Numbered from the stretch's first letter, positions 1 through 11,451 are shown. The stretch: DNA of 64,000 nt from Impatiens glandulifera (GCF_907164915.1 NC_061862.1:127295641-127359640), one strand, 5' to 3'. Translations and numbers: made by a program. The notes: generated by a model not told the origin, from the sequence alone.

Positions 1-89
1 AAATGAGGGGTTGGTGATTGGGTTACTAGTGCAAACCAAGTAGTGCTTGGGTTGCTAGTACCATACCAAATAGTGAAAATCCAATACTT

Positions 90-1862
90 GAGGCATTAAA
101 TTGAAAAATTGGATTTGAAGTTAGTACGTTGTTTGAGAATAAAAAAGAACTTCAACTAAGATTACATAAATATGCGATGGCTAATTATTTAGAATTCAAA
201 GTGGAGAAGTCTGAATTTTGGTATGAGAAATGTTTGGATGAGAATTGCAAGTGGAGATTGTGTGTTGTGAAGGGAAATTCTCGGACATGTTTGAGATTCA
301 AAAAATTTTCAAAGATCACACATGCTCAAATGTGACGAGGCAAGAGGATGAAAGGCAAATATCATCATAGGTTATTGGGGAATGCATGAAGAGTAAGTAC
401 ATGGACCATCACCATGACCACATGCCTATGAAAATAATGGAAGACATGTGGAGAAATTATTGAATAAAGATGAGTTATAATAAGGCTTTGAGGTCCAAGG
501 AAAAGTCCTTAATGGCGGTGCGAGGAACTATAGGGGATTCCTATGGTAAATTGACGTCATACTTGTACATGTTGGAGATGAATAATCCAAGTACTATAAC
601 AGAAATCCAGACGGATGAGCTTGGGCATTTCAGGTATATTTTAATATCCCTAGGCGTCTCAATTAGGGGTTTCAGAAGTTGTTGTCGTCCTGTATTGTGC
701 GTCGATGCTAGTTTTCTTAAGAACAAGGTTGGAGGTCAAATATTGGTGGCTATATCATTGGATGCGAATGAGCAACTATATCTTGTTGATTTTGGCATTG
801 TTGATTTAGTGAATAATAACTCCTAGACATATTTCATGCAAAATCTAAGAGAAGCTATTGGGTCAGTCCTTAATCTCGTCTTTGTATCTGATACACACCC
901 AAGTATTGTCAATGCCTTGTGTGGAGTTTTTCCATAAACATATCATGGTGCATACACATACCACATTAAGATTAATATTATGGTAAAATTTAAAACTGAA
1001 TACTTCTACGTATAGTTTGATTTGGCTTCTCGTGCATACACCGTCTCAATGTTTAATCGGCATTTTGATAAGATCAGTTCTAAGGACTCTCGAATTGTTG
1101 TCTATTTGGCAAATATTGGGATGGAAAGATGGAGACGTGCCTTTTTCCCTGGTAAATGATACAATCAAATGACAAGCAATTACACCGAGAGCTTTAATAG
1201 TCAGAGCAAGAATGCTAGAAAGTATCCCATAACAACATTAGTTGACTATTTAAGATTCGCAATACAAGAATGGTTTCATAATCTAAGAGAAAAAAATGTT
1301 CAATCACACAGAACATTTATTTCAATATTATGAAAAGTTCATATGTGATCAAGTCTAGAATGCCAGATTATATAACGTCAATCCACTTAATCGATTCCTG
1401 TTTTATGTGCATAGCGATGAATCTGATTTTAAAGTTGACTTCAAAGGAATGACTTGTAGTTGTAGGGTATTTGATGTATCTAGTCTTCCTTGTACTCATG
1501 TCATGGCTGCTGCCCGTACCCATAAATTGGATCCCTATGACTTCTTCTCAAGGTAACAATTTTCTCACATGTTGAATCTATCTAACCAACTGCTCACATG
1601 TTGAATCGTTATCTATTTCAAGTATTACTTAATTGAATCGTGGTTGAATGAATATGCGGAGACATGTTATCTAGTTTCTCATGAAGACGATTGTGGTATT
1701 TCCAAAATTATCAAGCAACGAGTGTGCATAAAACCTCTTATTAAAGTTAAGAAAGGGCGGCCAATAACAAAGTGTAGGTCATCCCAATGTGAGCCTCGTA
1801 AGGTCTAGAGACGATGCAGCTCATGTGGTGGTCAAGGTCTTAACAAGGCAACATGAAAAGTA
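90..1862 (+). pseudogene. Mutator-like (MURA/MuDR) transposase, degenerate
   Basis: This was a cut-and-paste transposase. From about 129 the reading matches the plant MuDR N-terminal DNA-binding domain, with paired Cys and C-W-R-L spacing. The MULE catalytic domain follows: a first Asp in VDASFLK (about 704), a second Asp in SDTHPS (about 889) and a Glu in NYTESFN (about 1187). These correspond to the DDE residues. A SWIM zinc finger of CxC...CxH type lies at about 1450-1520 (TCSCR...PCTHVMAA). An intron-like gap of about 70 bp at 1553-1622 (GT...AG) precedes the tail, which reads GRPITK and then a C-terminal CCHC knuckle near 1810-1855. In the knuckle the His codon reads Leu and the last Cys codon is TGA. 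Many further stops and frame changes interrupt the gene, so it is inactive. The start lies at or before the window edge. Confidence 0.9.
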
Positions 1863-1890
1863 GTGATGCCTGCACCATCTATTACAAGAG

Positions 1891-1953
1891 CATCATCTTA
1901 GTAGCATGAGTCATCATCTTAGCAACATGAGTCATCATCTTAGTAGCATGAGC
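1891..1953 (+). repeat. 21 bp repeat, three copies, at the transposase 3' end
   Basis: Three head-to-tail copies of a CATCATCTTAG...CATGAGT unit start at 1891, 1912 and 1933. In the transposase frame they give a Ser/His/Gln-rich tail with stop codons at Gln positions. It is a small in-frame expansion at the end of the dead transposase gene. Confidence 0.8.
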
Positions 1954-2499
1954 CTTTAGCTTGAACTTGAATTTGTGGTTTCATGTGTGGCATTTCCTTA
2001 AGTCCTCTTAATGTTGAATAATTGTATGAATAATTGTATTTTATGATTTCATGTGTAGAATTTCTTTAAGACAATCTTGAATGAATAATTGTATTGTATG
2101 AAATTAATGTTATTGAAATGAGTCTAGCATAACTATTCAAATTATAGTGTTCTAAGTGTACTTCAGACAGTGGCTTGAAAAACAATCTCCAACTGTCAAG
2201 AACTACAGAAGTGGTATGTTTTACACATATGTATCTTAGTTTCTATCATAATCTTAGTGCTTTAAGAATTACATTTGTCTTCTTAATTTTCCAACCTTTT
2301 CTCTTAATAGTGATGGATTAAGAAGACAAATGTAATTCTTAAAGATCTTACTTATACCCTGATGATTAAAGATTTGGACTTGCATCAAGAATAAACAAAG
2401 AATATGAAAATTTCAATGAATTCACATAATATGAGCGTGAGTCCACAAATTTGGGACAGACAAAAGAGTCCAAGTGGTAATGTCAAAAGCATATTACAA

Positions 2500-3175
2500 T
2501 AATTCACGCATATTACAATAGGCGTGAGTTATTACTATAACTCACGCTTATTACTATACGCGTGAGTTATTGTAATACATGTGAGTTATTATTATACAAT
2601 ATGTGTGAGTTATTGTAATACGCACGAGTTATTGCAATACGCATGAGTTATTGTAATACACGTGAGTTATTACAATACGTGTGAGTTATTGTAATACGCA
2701 TATTATAATAACTCACGTGTATTGAAAAAACTCACGCATATTGTATAATAATAACTCTCGCGTATTGTAATAACTCTCGCGTTTTACAATAACTCACACA
2801 TAATGTAATAATAACTCATGCGTATTGTAATAACTCACGTGTATTGCAATAACTCACACATATTATAATAACTCATGTGTATTGTAATAACTCACGCGTA
2901 TTGTAATAACTCACGCGTATTGTAATAACTCATGTGTATTGCAATAACTCACGCGTATTGCAATATCCCACACATATTGCAATAACCCTCCGCTCTATAA
3001 TATTTTTGCACATATAAGCCATCTCCAACAAACCTTGATATCAACAAACCTTGATGGAGTTGGTTCAGATGTGTAAAAGTATTATAGGAATATAAATAAT
3101 AACTCATGCGTAATGTAATAACTCACGTGTATTACAATAACTCACGCGTATTACAATAACTCACGCATATTGTAT
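2500..3175. repeat. 19 bp minisatellite with internal inversion of orientation
   Basis: Units of about 19 bp run as GTGAGTTATTGTAATACGC from about 2526 to 2700. They then switch to the reverse complement, GCGTATTGTAATAACTCAC, from about 2700 to 2985, with a few more units at 3105-3170. The two halves face each other and could fold into a very long imperfect hairpin. The array sits between the converging 3' ends of the MULE transposase and Ulp1 genes. No coding capacity is seen. Confidence 0.9.
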
Positions 3176-4138
3176 AATTAAAAGACTATCACATAAAAGA
3201 CAATAGTATATCATTTAATAACAATTCACATAAAAGACAATAGTATATCACACGTATTGTCAAAATTTACAGTATATGAATAAAAGACTAATGTAGTATA
3301 TTGGTATCAGTGCTACCAATAGACACTAGTGTCTAACTATTGTTAGCATCTTATGATAAATTATTCGATAATAATCCTGTGACGGATTAGTATCTGTTTC
3401 TATTCTTCACAAATCCTCCAAACTCTTGTAACGGATTCAAGTGCGGAACTATTTGTAAGATTTGAATCTTTAGACAACTAAATGTAAATGAAAGAAAGTA
3501 AAGAACACAGGGTTTGTTTATGGATGTTCGTAGTAAACCCTCCTACGTCACCCCTTATTCCTCAACTAGAAGGATATCCACTAGAAGGCTTTGATTTGTA
3601 TAGAACACTTTACACAAACCCATTCAGAAACCCAAGACTTAATTGACCGCCTATTCTGAACTCCTAGCACACATATTGTTGAAGAGAACAACCTATGTTC
3701 AACTTATAACACACTGTTAATGTATATCAAATAGTCCAATAACTTATCTTTCAACTTTACGTAGTGAATTACAAAATACACTTGACAATAAAATATCTAG
3801 AGAGAGAGTAAGTTGATTCAAGAAATCAAATTTGTAGAAATCTAGTAATTCAATGAGAGAGAGAGATTCAGTTTTTGTCTTATGATTCTAGTTAGCAATT
3901 CGTCCATTGTCTTTAAACAACTATTTATTCTTGAAAAGCACCAACGGTCGAATCCTCTATTTGGACATGTGTCCTCTTTTTGTTGGATGTACTATCCATG
4001 AGGTATAGGGTAGTACAATAGGAAGATATTATTGAAATCATGGTAGTACAGTGTAGTACATGCAATTTGAATAACAGCGTACGTGACAGTCGTTCATTTT
4101 ATTAGCTCTGCTGCCAGTTGTCTGGAGAGCTCTATTGC

Positions 4139-4790
4139 CAGCTATCTAGACACTCATCTGATTTAGTTCCTTCAGACGTCATTTGCTCATCTTAGATGTC
4201 TATCTTCCTTCAGATGCCATCTGCACATCTTAGACACCATCTGATCATCTTAGCCGTCCATCTACTTAGACGCCTCATCTTCATCTAATCATCTTAGACG
4301 TCCATCTACCCATTTTAAGACATCATCTGATCATCTTAGCCATCCATCTGCTTAGACACCTTATCTAATCATCTTAGACGTCCATCTGATCATCTTAGAC
4401 GCCATTTGATCATCTTAGTCGTCCATCTGCTTAGATGCCTCATCTGATCATCTTAGACGTCCATCTACTCATCTTAGACGTCATTTGATCATCTAATTCA
4501 TCCATCTGTTTAGACGCCTCATCTGATCATCTTAGACGTCCATCTGCTCATTTTAGACACCATCTAATCATCTTAGTCGTATATCTTCTTAGACTCCTTA
4601 TCTGATCATCCCTTCAGACCACGTCTGAAGGAGTTAGACGTCGTCTAATTACGCATCCCTTCAGATCATCTGCTCATCTTAGACGTCATCTGATCATCTT
4701 AGTCGTTCATCTGCTTAGACGCCTCATCTGATCATCCATTCAAACTGCGTCTGAAGGAGTTAGACCTCGTCTAACTACGCACTGACTTTG
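4139..4790. repeat. Tandem array in the element 1 3' LTR (CATCTGATCATCTTAGACGTC type)
   Basis: The array has degenerate units built from CATCTGATCATCTTAGACGTC and CATCTGCTTAGACGCC. The other LTR carries a shorter version at about 8170-8560, so copy number changed after insertion or during reverse transcription. Confidence 0.85.
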
Positions 4791-4832
4791 AGATGTGCCT
4801 GCAAATTACAAAAACTTTAATTATTAATTTGC

Positions 4833-4903
4833 ACCTAATGAGATTTGAACTCATGTCACCCGTGTGACAGGCAAGCATACTTACCACTACACCACTTAAA
4901 ATA
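4833..4903 (-). pseudogene. tRNA-Asp(GUC)-derived sequence inside the LTR
   Basis: Read on the minus strand, it has a tRNA D-arm (TAGTGGTAAGTAT), an anticodon loop CTGTCAC with anticodon GTC, a variable region TGACA, and a perfect 5 bp T-stem around TTCAAAT (ATGAG/CTCAT). This follows plant tRNA-Asp closely through the D, anticodon and T arms. The acceptor stem does not pair and the anticodon stem has a mismatch, so it is a relic, not a working gene. In the partner LTR only the first part survives (about 8590-8612). Confidence 0.7.
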
Positions 4904-5024
4904 TTAATATTTAAATATATATTTACATATTTGATATGACTAACAATTATTGAACTTAGTTTTATCCATTTATTTTCAAAAACCATTCCATCAATCATCG
5001 AAATCAAGTATGTTAAATTATTTT

Positions 5025-5279
5025 AAATCAATTAAAAACTTAACCCAACAATATCTCCTTTTTTTATTATTTAAGCTAAATTATTAAAACCAGTTGAGTT
5101 CATTATTTTAAATCAATTAAAAACTTAACCCAACAATATCTCCCTTTTTGAACATTTAAGCTAAGTTATCAAAACCAATTGAGTTCATTATTGTAAATCA
5201 ATTAAAAACTTAACCCAACAATATCTCCCTTTTTGATTATTTAAGATAAATTATCAAAACCAATTGAGTTTATGATTTA
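5025..5279 (-). repeat. 85 bp tandem triplication across the LTR end and polypurine tract
   Basis: The segment that holds the terminal AAAACTTAACCCAACA of the LTR and the adjoining ATATCTCC..TTTTT tract occurs three times, starting at 5025, 5110 and 5195. The first copy is the true LTR end, since its upstream context matches that of the other LTR. The next two lie inside the element and carry the LTR terminus and PPT again. Confidence 0.9.
5051..5066 (-). promoter_or_regulatory. Polypurine tract of element 1
   Basis: On the minus strand a purine run AAAAAAAGGAGATAT ends directly at the LTR start TGTTGGG. This is where plus-strand DNA synthesis is primed. Two further near-copies lie at about 5136-5150 and 5221-5236 within the triplication. 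Confidence 0.85.
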
Positions 5280-5289
5280 AACATAATTC

Positions 5290-5400
5290 AACCATTTCTA
5301 AAATCTTTCTAAGGTAAGAAAATATAGACTCGGGAAGTGGCTTTGTGAGGATGTCAGCCATTTCAGGTTGTTGCTTGTCATATGCTATGTCCGAGCAGCC
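5290..5400 (-). pseudogene. C-terminal end of RNase H (pol) of element 1
   Basis: The minus strand reads the hallmark end of copia pol, MADILTKPLPE, followed by IFSYLRK and a short tail. Everything upstream in pol is lost. On the other side of the join, near 5483, the gag-linker reading ends, which marks the deletion. The same C-terminal motif is kept in full context in element 2 (about 13330-13380). Confidence 0.85.
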
Positions 5401-5482
5401 GGCTGTCCAGATGTCATTTAACTCTTCCAAGCTGCTTTCCTGTTTTACCTACATTCAAAGACAATAACAAATTTTTTGCCCA

Positions 5483-7274
5483 TTATTTTTTAGGTCCGTG
5501 GCTTATTAGTCCCTTGAGAATCCATACTTTGATTATTTTTATAGATTTCCCATGTTGTGTTATGATCAGTGCATATGATTTAGGCTTAGAAGTTGTCTTC
5601 CCGCTAGCAGCTGAACTGTTAACCTTAGATGATGGTTTTTGTATAAAACTCCTTGACTTCCTGTTAGGTTTTGGTTTGCCAGACTTATTGGCTGCTTCCT
5701 TTCTAGGTTTCAACCAGCTTATAGTTGGCTTTAACATAAATAATCTCATCCTTTAAGGTTAAGTCCTCACAGATTGGATCAGTTCCATTATCAGTTAAAC
5801 TCCCTTTAACAAAGTTTATTAGCTTAAACTTGTTTATTGTTGAGTTTAACTTTTCACAAGACTTGTGTGGGCTGGCATTGTCAAATCTTAAACCGGATTT
5901 GCATCCAGCAGGCCTCAGCACACTTATCTGATGTCTGACTACATCTCCAGACCTTGTCTAGGAACTGACCACATATGTCAAACGTTGATTTTCAGAAAAT
6001 AGTATTTGGACATTTTCCTTGAGCTTCTCATTCTCAGATGAGAACTCAACCATTTTGTTTTCAAAATCTTTTGGTTCAGAAGTTTGAGATGAAGAAGAGT
6101 TATCAGTTTCATATTTCAATCTCATTTTATTACAAGAGTCTGACAACTTCTTGTACTCAATGACCATATCATTAAGTGCAGCAGTTAATTCATCTCTAGA
6201 AAACTCTTCACATGAGAAGTCAAATACCTTAGATTTTTCCTTTGTCATGAAGCATGTAACGTTTTCATCATCGCTGTCGATGGATGATGAATCATCTGAG
6301 TCGTTGTCGTCCCACTTGGCTTTGCTTTCATCCGCCATGAGAGTCTTCAGCTCTTTCTTGTTCTTCTTCTCATCTTTCATTTTCTTATCTCGCTTCGGCT
6401 TGCTGCTTTCTGCCTTGAAGTGTCCTAGTTCATCACAGTTAAAACATTTTAAGTTAGCCTTATAATTACTCTTATCATTATCATTATTATTTGAAGAGTT
6501 TGAGTTAGAATTTCTATTCTTCATGAATTTTCAGAGTTTCCTCACGAAGAAATCCATGGAGTCGTTACTGATCTGCTCGGCAGCAGTCTTCACAGTAGTG
6601 GCAACAGGTGGCTCATCAGTAGTCACCAACGCCTTGGTATAGATGGAAGATGTGGAAGACTCCTCTTCGTTCCTAGAGTTTATTCAAACTCGTAGGCCTT
6701 CAAAACGGCTAGCAAATCATAGAGCTCCATCTTGTTGGGGTCTTTAGATTCCCTCATCACCATCGTCTTGATATCCCACTCCATGGGAAGAGCACGCATG
6801 ACTTTGATTGCAACCTCTCTGTTGCTGTAAGTCTTGCCCAAGGTGGAAAGAGTGGTGATAATCTTGTTGAATCTTTCATCGAACTCAGTCATCGTCTCTC
6901 TAGGATCATATTAAAGTTATCGAACTGCTGTGTGGCAACCATGAGTCTGTTTTCTTTAGTTTGTTCGATGCCCTCACACAGTTGAGTCAACTTCTCCCAG
7001 ATATCTTTGGTAGTGGGGCATGTGATGATCTTGTTGAACATGTTGTCATCCAATATCTTGTACAGGATGTCTTTTGTTATGTTGTCGAGGTTGTTCTTTC
7101 TCTTCTCTTCACTAGTCCACTTAGATCTAGTCTTCTCAATCTTTATCGGACCTTCGGTGATGACAAACCACATGTCATCATTTATAGAAGCTAGATGAGT
7201 GAGGACTCTCGCCTTCTACACAACATAGTTTCCTCTGAGAACATGGGAACCTTGTTGGTGACATCCAAAGACAT
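5483..7274 (-). pseudogene. Copia gag polyprotein of element 1, frameshifted
   Basis: The start is the ATG at 7274 (MSLDVTNKVPMF). Frame changes split it into pieces. 7173-6889 and 6892-6680 hold the UBN2-type retrotransposon gag domain (DMWFVITEGP-like start, IWEKLTQL, EVAIKVMRALP). 6524-5958 holds a zinc knuckle CFNCDELGHFKAES, whose last Cys is replaced by Ser. An acidic Asp/Ser-rich stretch and a coiled coil (ALNDMVIEYKKLSD...SENEKLKENVQ) follow. 5921-5483 is the basic linker before protease. Gag forms the virus-like particle and the knuckle binds RNA. The coiled coil after the knuckle is typical of Sirevirus gag. Confidence 0.9.
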
Positions 7275-7312
7275 GATTTAGACTCATATTGGTGCTTGAG
7301 AATAGAAAACGA

Positions 7313-7325
7313 GTCTATAATACCA
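7313..7325 (-). promoter_or_regulatory. Primer-binding site of element 1 (mutated, initiator-Met tRNA type)
   Basis: The minus strand has TGGTATTATAGAC directly beside the 5' LTR. The canonical plant copia site TGGTATCAGAGC is intact at the same place in element 2. Confidence 0.7.
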
Positions 7326-7327
7326 CT

Positions 7328-8757
7328 TGTTGGGATCGGTGCTACCAATAGAGACTAAGGTCTAAATATTGTTAGCAGTTTATGATAAATTCTTCGATAA
7401 TAATCCTGTGAGGGATTAGTATGTGTTTCTATTCTTTACAAATCTTCCAAACTCTTGAAACGGATTCAAGTGCGGATCTTTTTGTTGGATTTGAAGATTT
7501 AGACTACGGAATGTAATGTCAGAAAGTAAAGAACACATGATTTTTTATGGATGTTCGGAGTAAACCCTCCTATGTCACCCTTTCTTCCTCAACTGGAAGG
7601 ATATCCACTAAAAGACTTTGATTTGTATAAAACAAACTACAAAAACCTAGTCGGAAACTCATGACTTAATTGACCGCCTGTTCTGAACTCCTAGCACACA
7701 CACTATTAAACAGAACAACCTCTATTCAACTTACAACACATTGTTAATGGCTATCAAATAGTTTAGTAACTTATCTTTCAACTTCACGTAGTGAAGTACA
7801 AAATACATTTGAGAATAAAATATCTAGAGAGAGTAAGTTGATTCAATAAATCAAACTTGTAGAAATCTGGTGATTCAATGAGAAAGAGAGCTTAAGCTTC
7901 TGTCTTATGATTCCAGACAGCAATTCGTCTGTTGTCCTTAAGCAGCTATTTATTCTTGAAAAGCACCAACGGTTGAATCCTCCTTTTTGACACGTGTCCT
8001 CTTTTTGATGGATGTATTATCCATGAGGTACAGGGTAGTATAGCAAGAAAATATTCTTGAGATCGTGGTAGTACAATACAGTACAGGAAATTTGAATAAC
8101 AGCATACGTGGAAATCATTCATTTGAGTAACTCTGATGCTAGCTGTCTGGAGAGCTCTATTGCCAGCTGTCTAGACACTCATCTACTTCAGATGCCAACC
8201 TTTTAAACGTCTATTTTCCTTCAGACGCCATCTCCTCATCTTAGACGCCATCTGATTATCTTAGTCGTCCATCTGCTTACACGCCTCATCTGATCATCTT
8301 AGACGCCTCATCTGATCATCTTAGACCCATCTACTGATCTTAGACACCATCTGATCATCTTAGCCGTCCATCTGCTCAGACGCCTCATCTAATCATCTTA
8401 GACGTAATCTGCTTAGACGCCTCATCTGATCATCCCTTCAGAACGCGTCCAAAGGAGTTAGACGTCGTCTAATTACGCATCCCTTCAGACCGCTTCTGAA
8501 GGAGTTAGACGTCGCTTAACTTAGCATCCCTTCCGACCGCGTCTGAAGGACGCGTTGACTTTGAGACATCTTATCGCGCATGTTGACTTACCACTACACC
8601 ACTTAAGATGTTAATATTCAAATATATATTTATATATTTGATATGACTAACAATTATTGAACTTAGTTTTATTTATTTATTTTCAAAAACCATTTCATCA
8701 ATCATCGAAATAAAGTATGTTAAATTATTTTAAATCAATTAAAAACTTAACCCAACA
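7328..8757 (-). repeat. 5' LTR of element 1
   Basis: It is 1430 bp, beginning TGTTGGGATCGG and ending CTTAACCCAACA on the plus strand. The ends are perfect 7 bp inverted repeats. It carries a short TTAGACG-type array (about 8170-8560) and a remnant of the tRNA-like sequence (about 8590-8612). Confidence 0.93.
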
Positions 8758-8816
8758 TAGTATATCAACAATTCACCACCTAAGATAATTTGATTGAATA
8801 ATATTACTGCCCACTT

Positions 8817-9236
8817 CTATCTCATAAAAGTAATATTCTCTAATACCACATCCTTTAGATCAAGATTAGCAGTCAAGTACTCTAGATACATTATTTTAAA
8901 TACACCACAATTCCCATTTGATTTTGAGATTTCTAGGAGTGAGATTCTATGAAATTTAAAATTAGTTGTGCTCAACTTAGGATATCTGGATATTTCCACT
9001 TCAAACAATGCTTGGTGATGAAAGTACGTAAGCATTTCACAAAGGGGTATCATGTATTTTGCAAAACTTTCCTCCTTGAAAATTGATTGATCACAATCAT
9101 AGACGTCGATACGCCATTCATTTAGTCGCACTACACACAGTACCCAGTGTTGTATATTGAGGTTGAGGGGGACATAAATGTCATCAACTCTACTCCATGT
9201 GAGCATATATTTTTCCTCGGCACCCTAGTAATACTC
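8817..9236 (-). pseudogene. Ulp1 (C48) cysteine protease domain, C-terminal part
   Basis: There are 129 open codons up to the stop at 8817. The catalytic triad can be seen in order: His in QHWVLCVV, Asp in VYDCD, and Cys in GNCGVF near the C-terminus. The domain opens with LTWSRVDDIYVPLN, as in plant Ulp1-like transposon proteins. Just upstream (about 9220) an in-frame TAG sits where a Gln is likely. At 9237 the LTR of element 2 begins. The Ulp1 fold cleaves SUMO-type isopeptide bonds, but the substrate of TE-borne copies is not known. Confidence 0.88.
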
Positions 9237-11437
9237 TGATAGGATATGTGTAATCAATAGAGACATGGGTCTAGCTATTGATGACAACTTCGTGCAAAAA
9301 TGGTTTGATAGAAATCCTATTAGGGATTTAAATCACTTTCTATTCTTCACAAACCCGTGTAAATCTTGAACGATTCAAGTTTGGAAACGTTTTCTCAGGT
9401 TTGAAGCTAAGAACCAAAGAAGGAGAAGATGATATAATGTAAATGACATAGTAGTTTTTTTATGGATGTTCGTAGCAAAACTTTCCTACGTCACCCCTTC
9501 TTCCAACCACCGGAAGGATTCACTATATTTTCCTTAGAATCAAATACAGTTGACGGCTAGCTCACTATTAAACAGAACAGACTCTATTCAACTTAAGTAT
9601 ATTGAAGAATATCACTCATCTAGACAATACATTGATTATATCTCTCTCTTGATGTACACACAGTAATGCAAGAAAGCAATTCGTGAGATTCAGTAAGCTC
9701 GGTAGTTCGTGTGTATTCTGATTGCTAGTTCATCTGTTGTCCTTGAGGATCTTTAAATAGGGAGCAGGTACCAACGGTCGAATCTTCTATAATGACACGT
9801 GGCGAATACCCATTTGTGAGCCTCCATAGTACATAGGTACAACAGACTCTAAGCACTATGATCATGGCTGTACCAATCTAGTAGTGTGCCGAATATTCTT
9901 CTAGGATTTTCCAGCAAGAAACAAGTAGTGGGAAGAATATTTGCTTATGTGGAATTTGTTCATTGGTTGTAATTGGCTATCGTACTGATCTGCACGGAAT
10001 AGAGGAGCAGGAATAGCATACAGCTAGTTGATCGTGGGTAGAAGGATGTTAGCTTCAAGCAACTGCAAAAGCGTGACATTAGACGTTTTTCAATTAGACT
10101 AACAAGTCTAATGAAGTTAAACGCCCCCATATAATAGTAGGATCCATTAGACCACCAGGTCTAATGGAATTAAACGATACGTTTAATTACGGTTCCCTTA
10201 AGACTAATTTGAAGGAGTTAGACTACACGTCTAACTCTCATCTGTTAGACGGCATGTCTAACTATGTTTCCCTTTAGACTAATTTGAAGGAGTTAGACTA
10301 CACGTCTAACTCTCATCTGTTAGACGGTACGTCTAACTACGTTTCCCTTCAGTCTAATCTGAAGAAGTTAGACTGCACGTCTAACTCTCATCTATTAGAC
10401 GACACGTCTAAATACGTTTCCCTTCAGACTAATCTTAAGGAGTTAGACTACAAGTCTAACTCTCATCTGCTAGACTGCATGTCTAACTACGTATCTATTA
10501 GACTGCACGTCCAACTACATATTTGTTAGATTGCACGTCTAACTATGTCTGTTAGACTACACGTCTAACTACGTCTGTTAAACTGTATGTCTAACTACGT
10601 CTGTTAGACTTCACGTCTAACTACGTCTGTTAGACTTCACGTCTAACTACGTATCTGTTAGACTGCACGTTTAACTATGCATGTTAGACTGCACGTCTAA
10701 CTACGTATCTGTTAGATTTCATGTCTAACTATGTATCTGTTAGACTGCATATCTAACTACGTATCTATTAGATTGCACGTCTAACTACGTATCTTAGATT
10801 GCACGTCTAACTATGCCTGTTAGACTACACGTCTATCTACGTATTTGTTAGACTACACGTCTAACTACGTATCTGTTAGACTGCACGTTTAACTATGTAT
10901 TTATTAGAATGCACGTCTAACTACGTATCTATTAGACTGCACGTCTAACTACGTATCTGTTAGACTACACGTCTAACTACGCCTGTTAGACTGCATGTCT
11001 AACTACGTATCTGTTAGACTACACGTCTAACTACGTATCTGTTAGACTGCATGTCTAACTACGCCTGTTTAGACTGCACGTCTAACTACGTATCTGTTAG
11101 AATGCACGTCTAACTACGTATCTGTTAGACTGCACGTCTAACTACGTATCTATTAGACTGCACGTCTAACTACGTATCTGTTAGACTACACGTCTAACTA
11201 CGTATCTATTAGACTGCACGTCTAACTACATATCTGTTATACTGTACGTCTAACTTAATGCATCTAATAGTTAGTAAGTCTAATGAACCTCATTCAGACT
11301 TAGTCTAATATAGCATGTTTTCGATAAACCTGCACCAAAAACAATTAGACGGTTTAGTTTAAGTTTTATACAAACTCATCATCAAATTTCATTAGTCAAA
11401 GTTATTTGACCCTTAGTCAAAATAATTTGACCCAACA
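9237..11437 (-). repeat. 3' LTR of element 2
   Basis: It is 2201 bp from TGATAGG to ACCCAACA. The plus-strand order is the U5/R side, a conserved TATA-like CTATTTAAAG on the minus strand (about 9762-9773), then a 28 bp-class tandem array (about 10200-11255), then the U3 end. It is homologous throughout to 17744-19896 and to the LTR at 31713-34123. Confidence 0.95.
10200..11255. repeat. Palindromic 26-28 bp array in the element 2 3' LTR
   Basis: The unit is GTTAGACTGCACGTCTAAC plus a TACGTATCT linker. GTTAGAC and GTCTAAC are perfect 7 bp arms around a 5 nt loop. The left part (about 10200-10480) uses a longer unit of about 75 bp that also contains CTTCAGACTAATCTGAAGG, itself a palindrome. Confidence 0.93.
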
Positions 11438-11451
11438 ATTTCCCTCTTTTT
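11438..11451 (-). promoter_or_regulatory. Polypurine tract of element 2
   Basis: The minus strand reads AAAAAGAGGGAAAT immediately before the LTR start TGTTGGGTC. The same tract (AAAAGAGGGGAAAT) precedes the LTR of element 3 at 31699-31712, which supports the call. Confidence 0.88.

Larger units (their letters stand above)
3299..5050 (-). repeat. 3' LTR of element 1
   Basis: It is 1752 bp and homologous to 7328-8757 over the TATTGGT/TGTTGGG end, the middle and the final AACCCAACA. It is about 320 bp longer than its partner, partly because the internal TTAGACG-type array is longer and because a tRNA-like segment is retained in full. A TATA-like AATAAATAG (minus strand) lies near 3915-3935. 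Confidence 0.92.
3299..8757 (-). mobile_element. Ty1-copia LTR retrotransposon, element 1 (pol-deleted, Sirevirus-like)
   Basis: It is bounded by two related LTRs (3299-5050 and 7328-8757) and flanked by the 5 bp target duplication TAGTA (3294-3298 and 8758-8762). The right LTR begins TGTTGGG and ends CCCAACA. The left LTR has a mutated first end (TATTGGT). The primer-binding site next to the right LTR and the polypurine tract next to the left LTR both place transcription on the minus strand. Internally only gag and the last part of RNase H remain. Protease, integrase and nearly all of reverse transcriptase are missing between about 5400 and 5483. The copy is therefore non-autonomous and dead. 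The gag coiled coil resembles that of element 2 and of Sireviruses. The element is inserted about 60 bp beyond the Ulp1 stop codon of the MULE. Confidence 0.93.
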
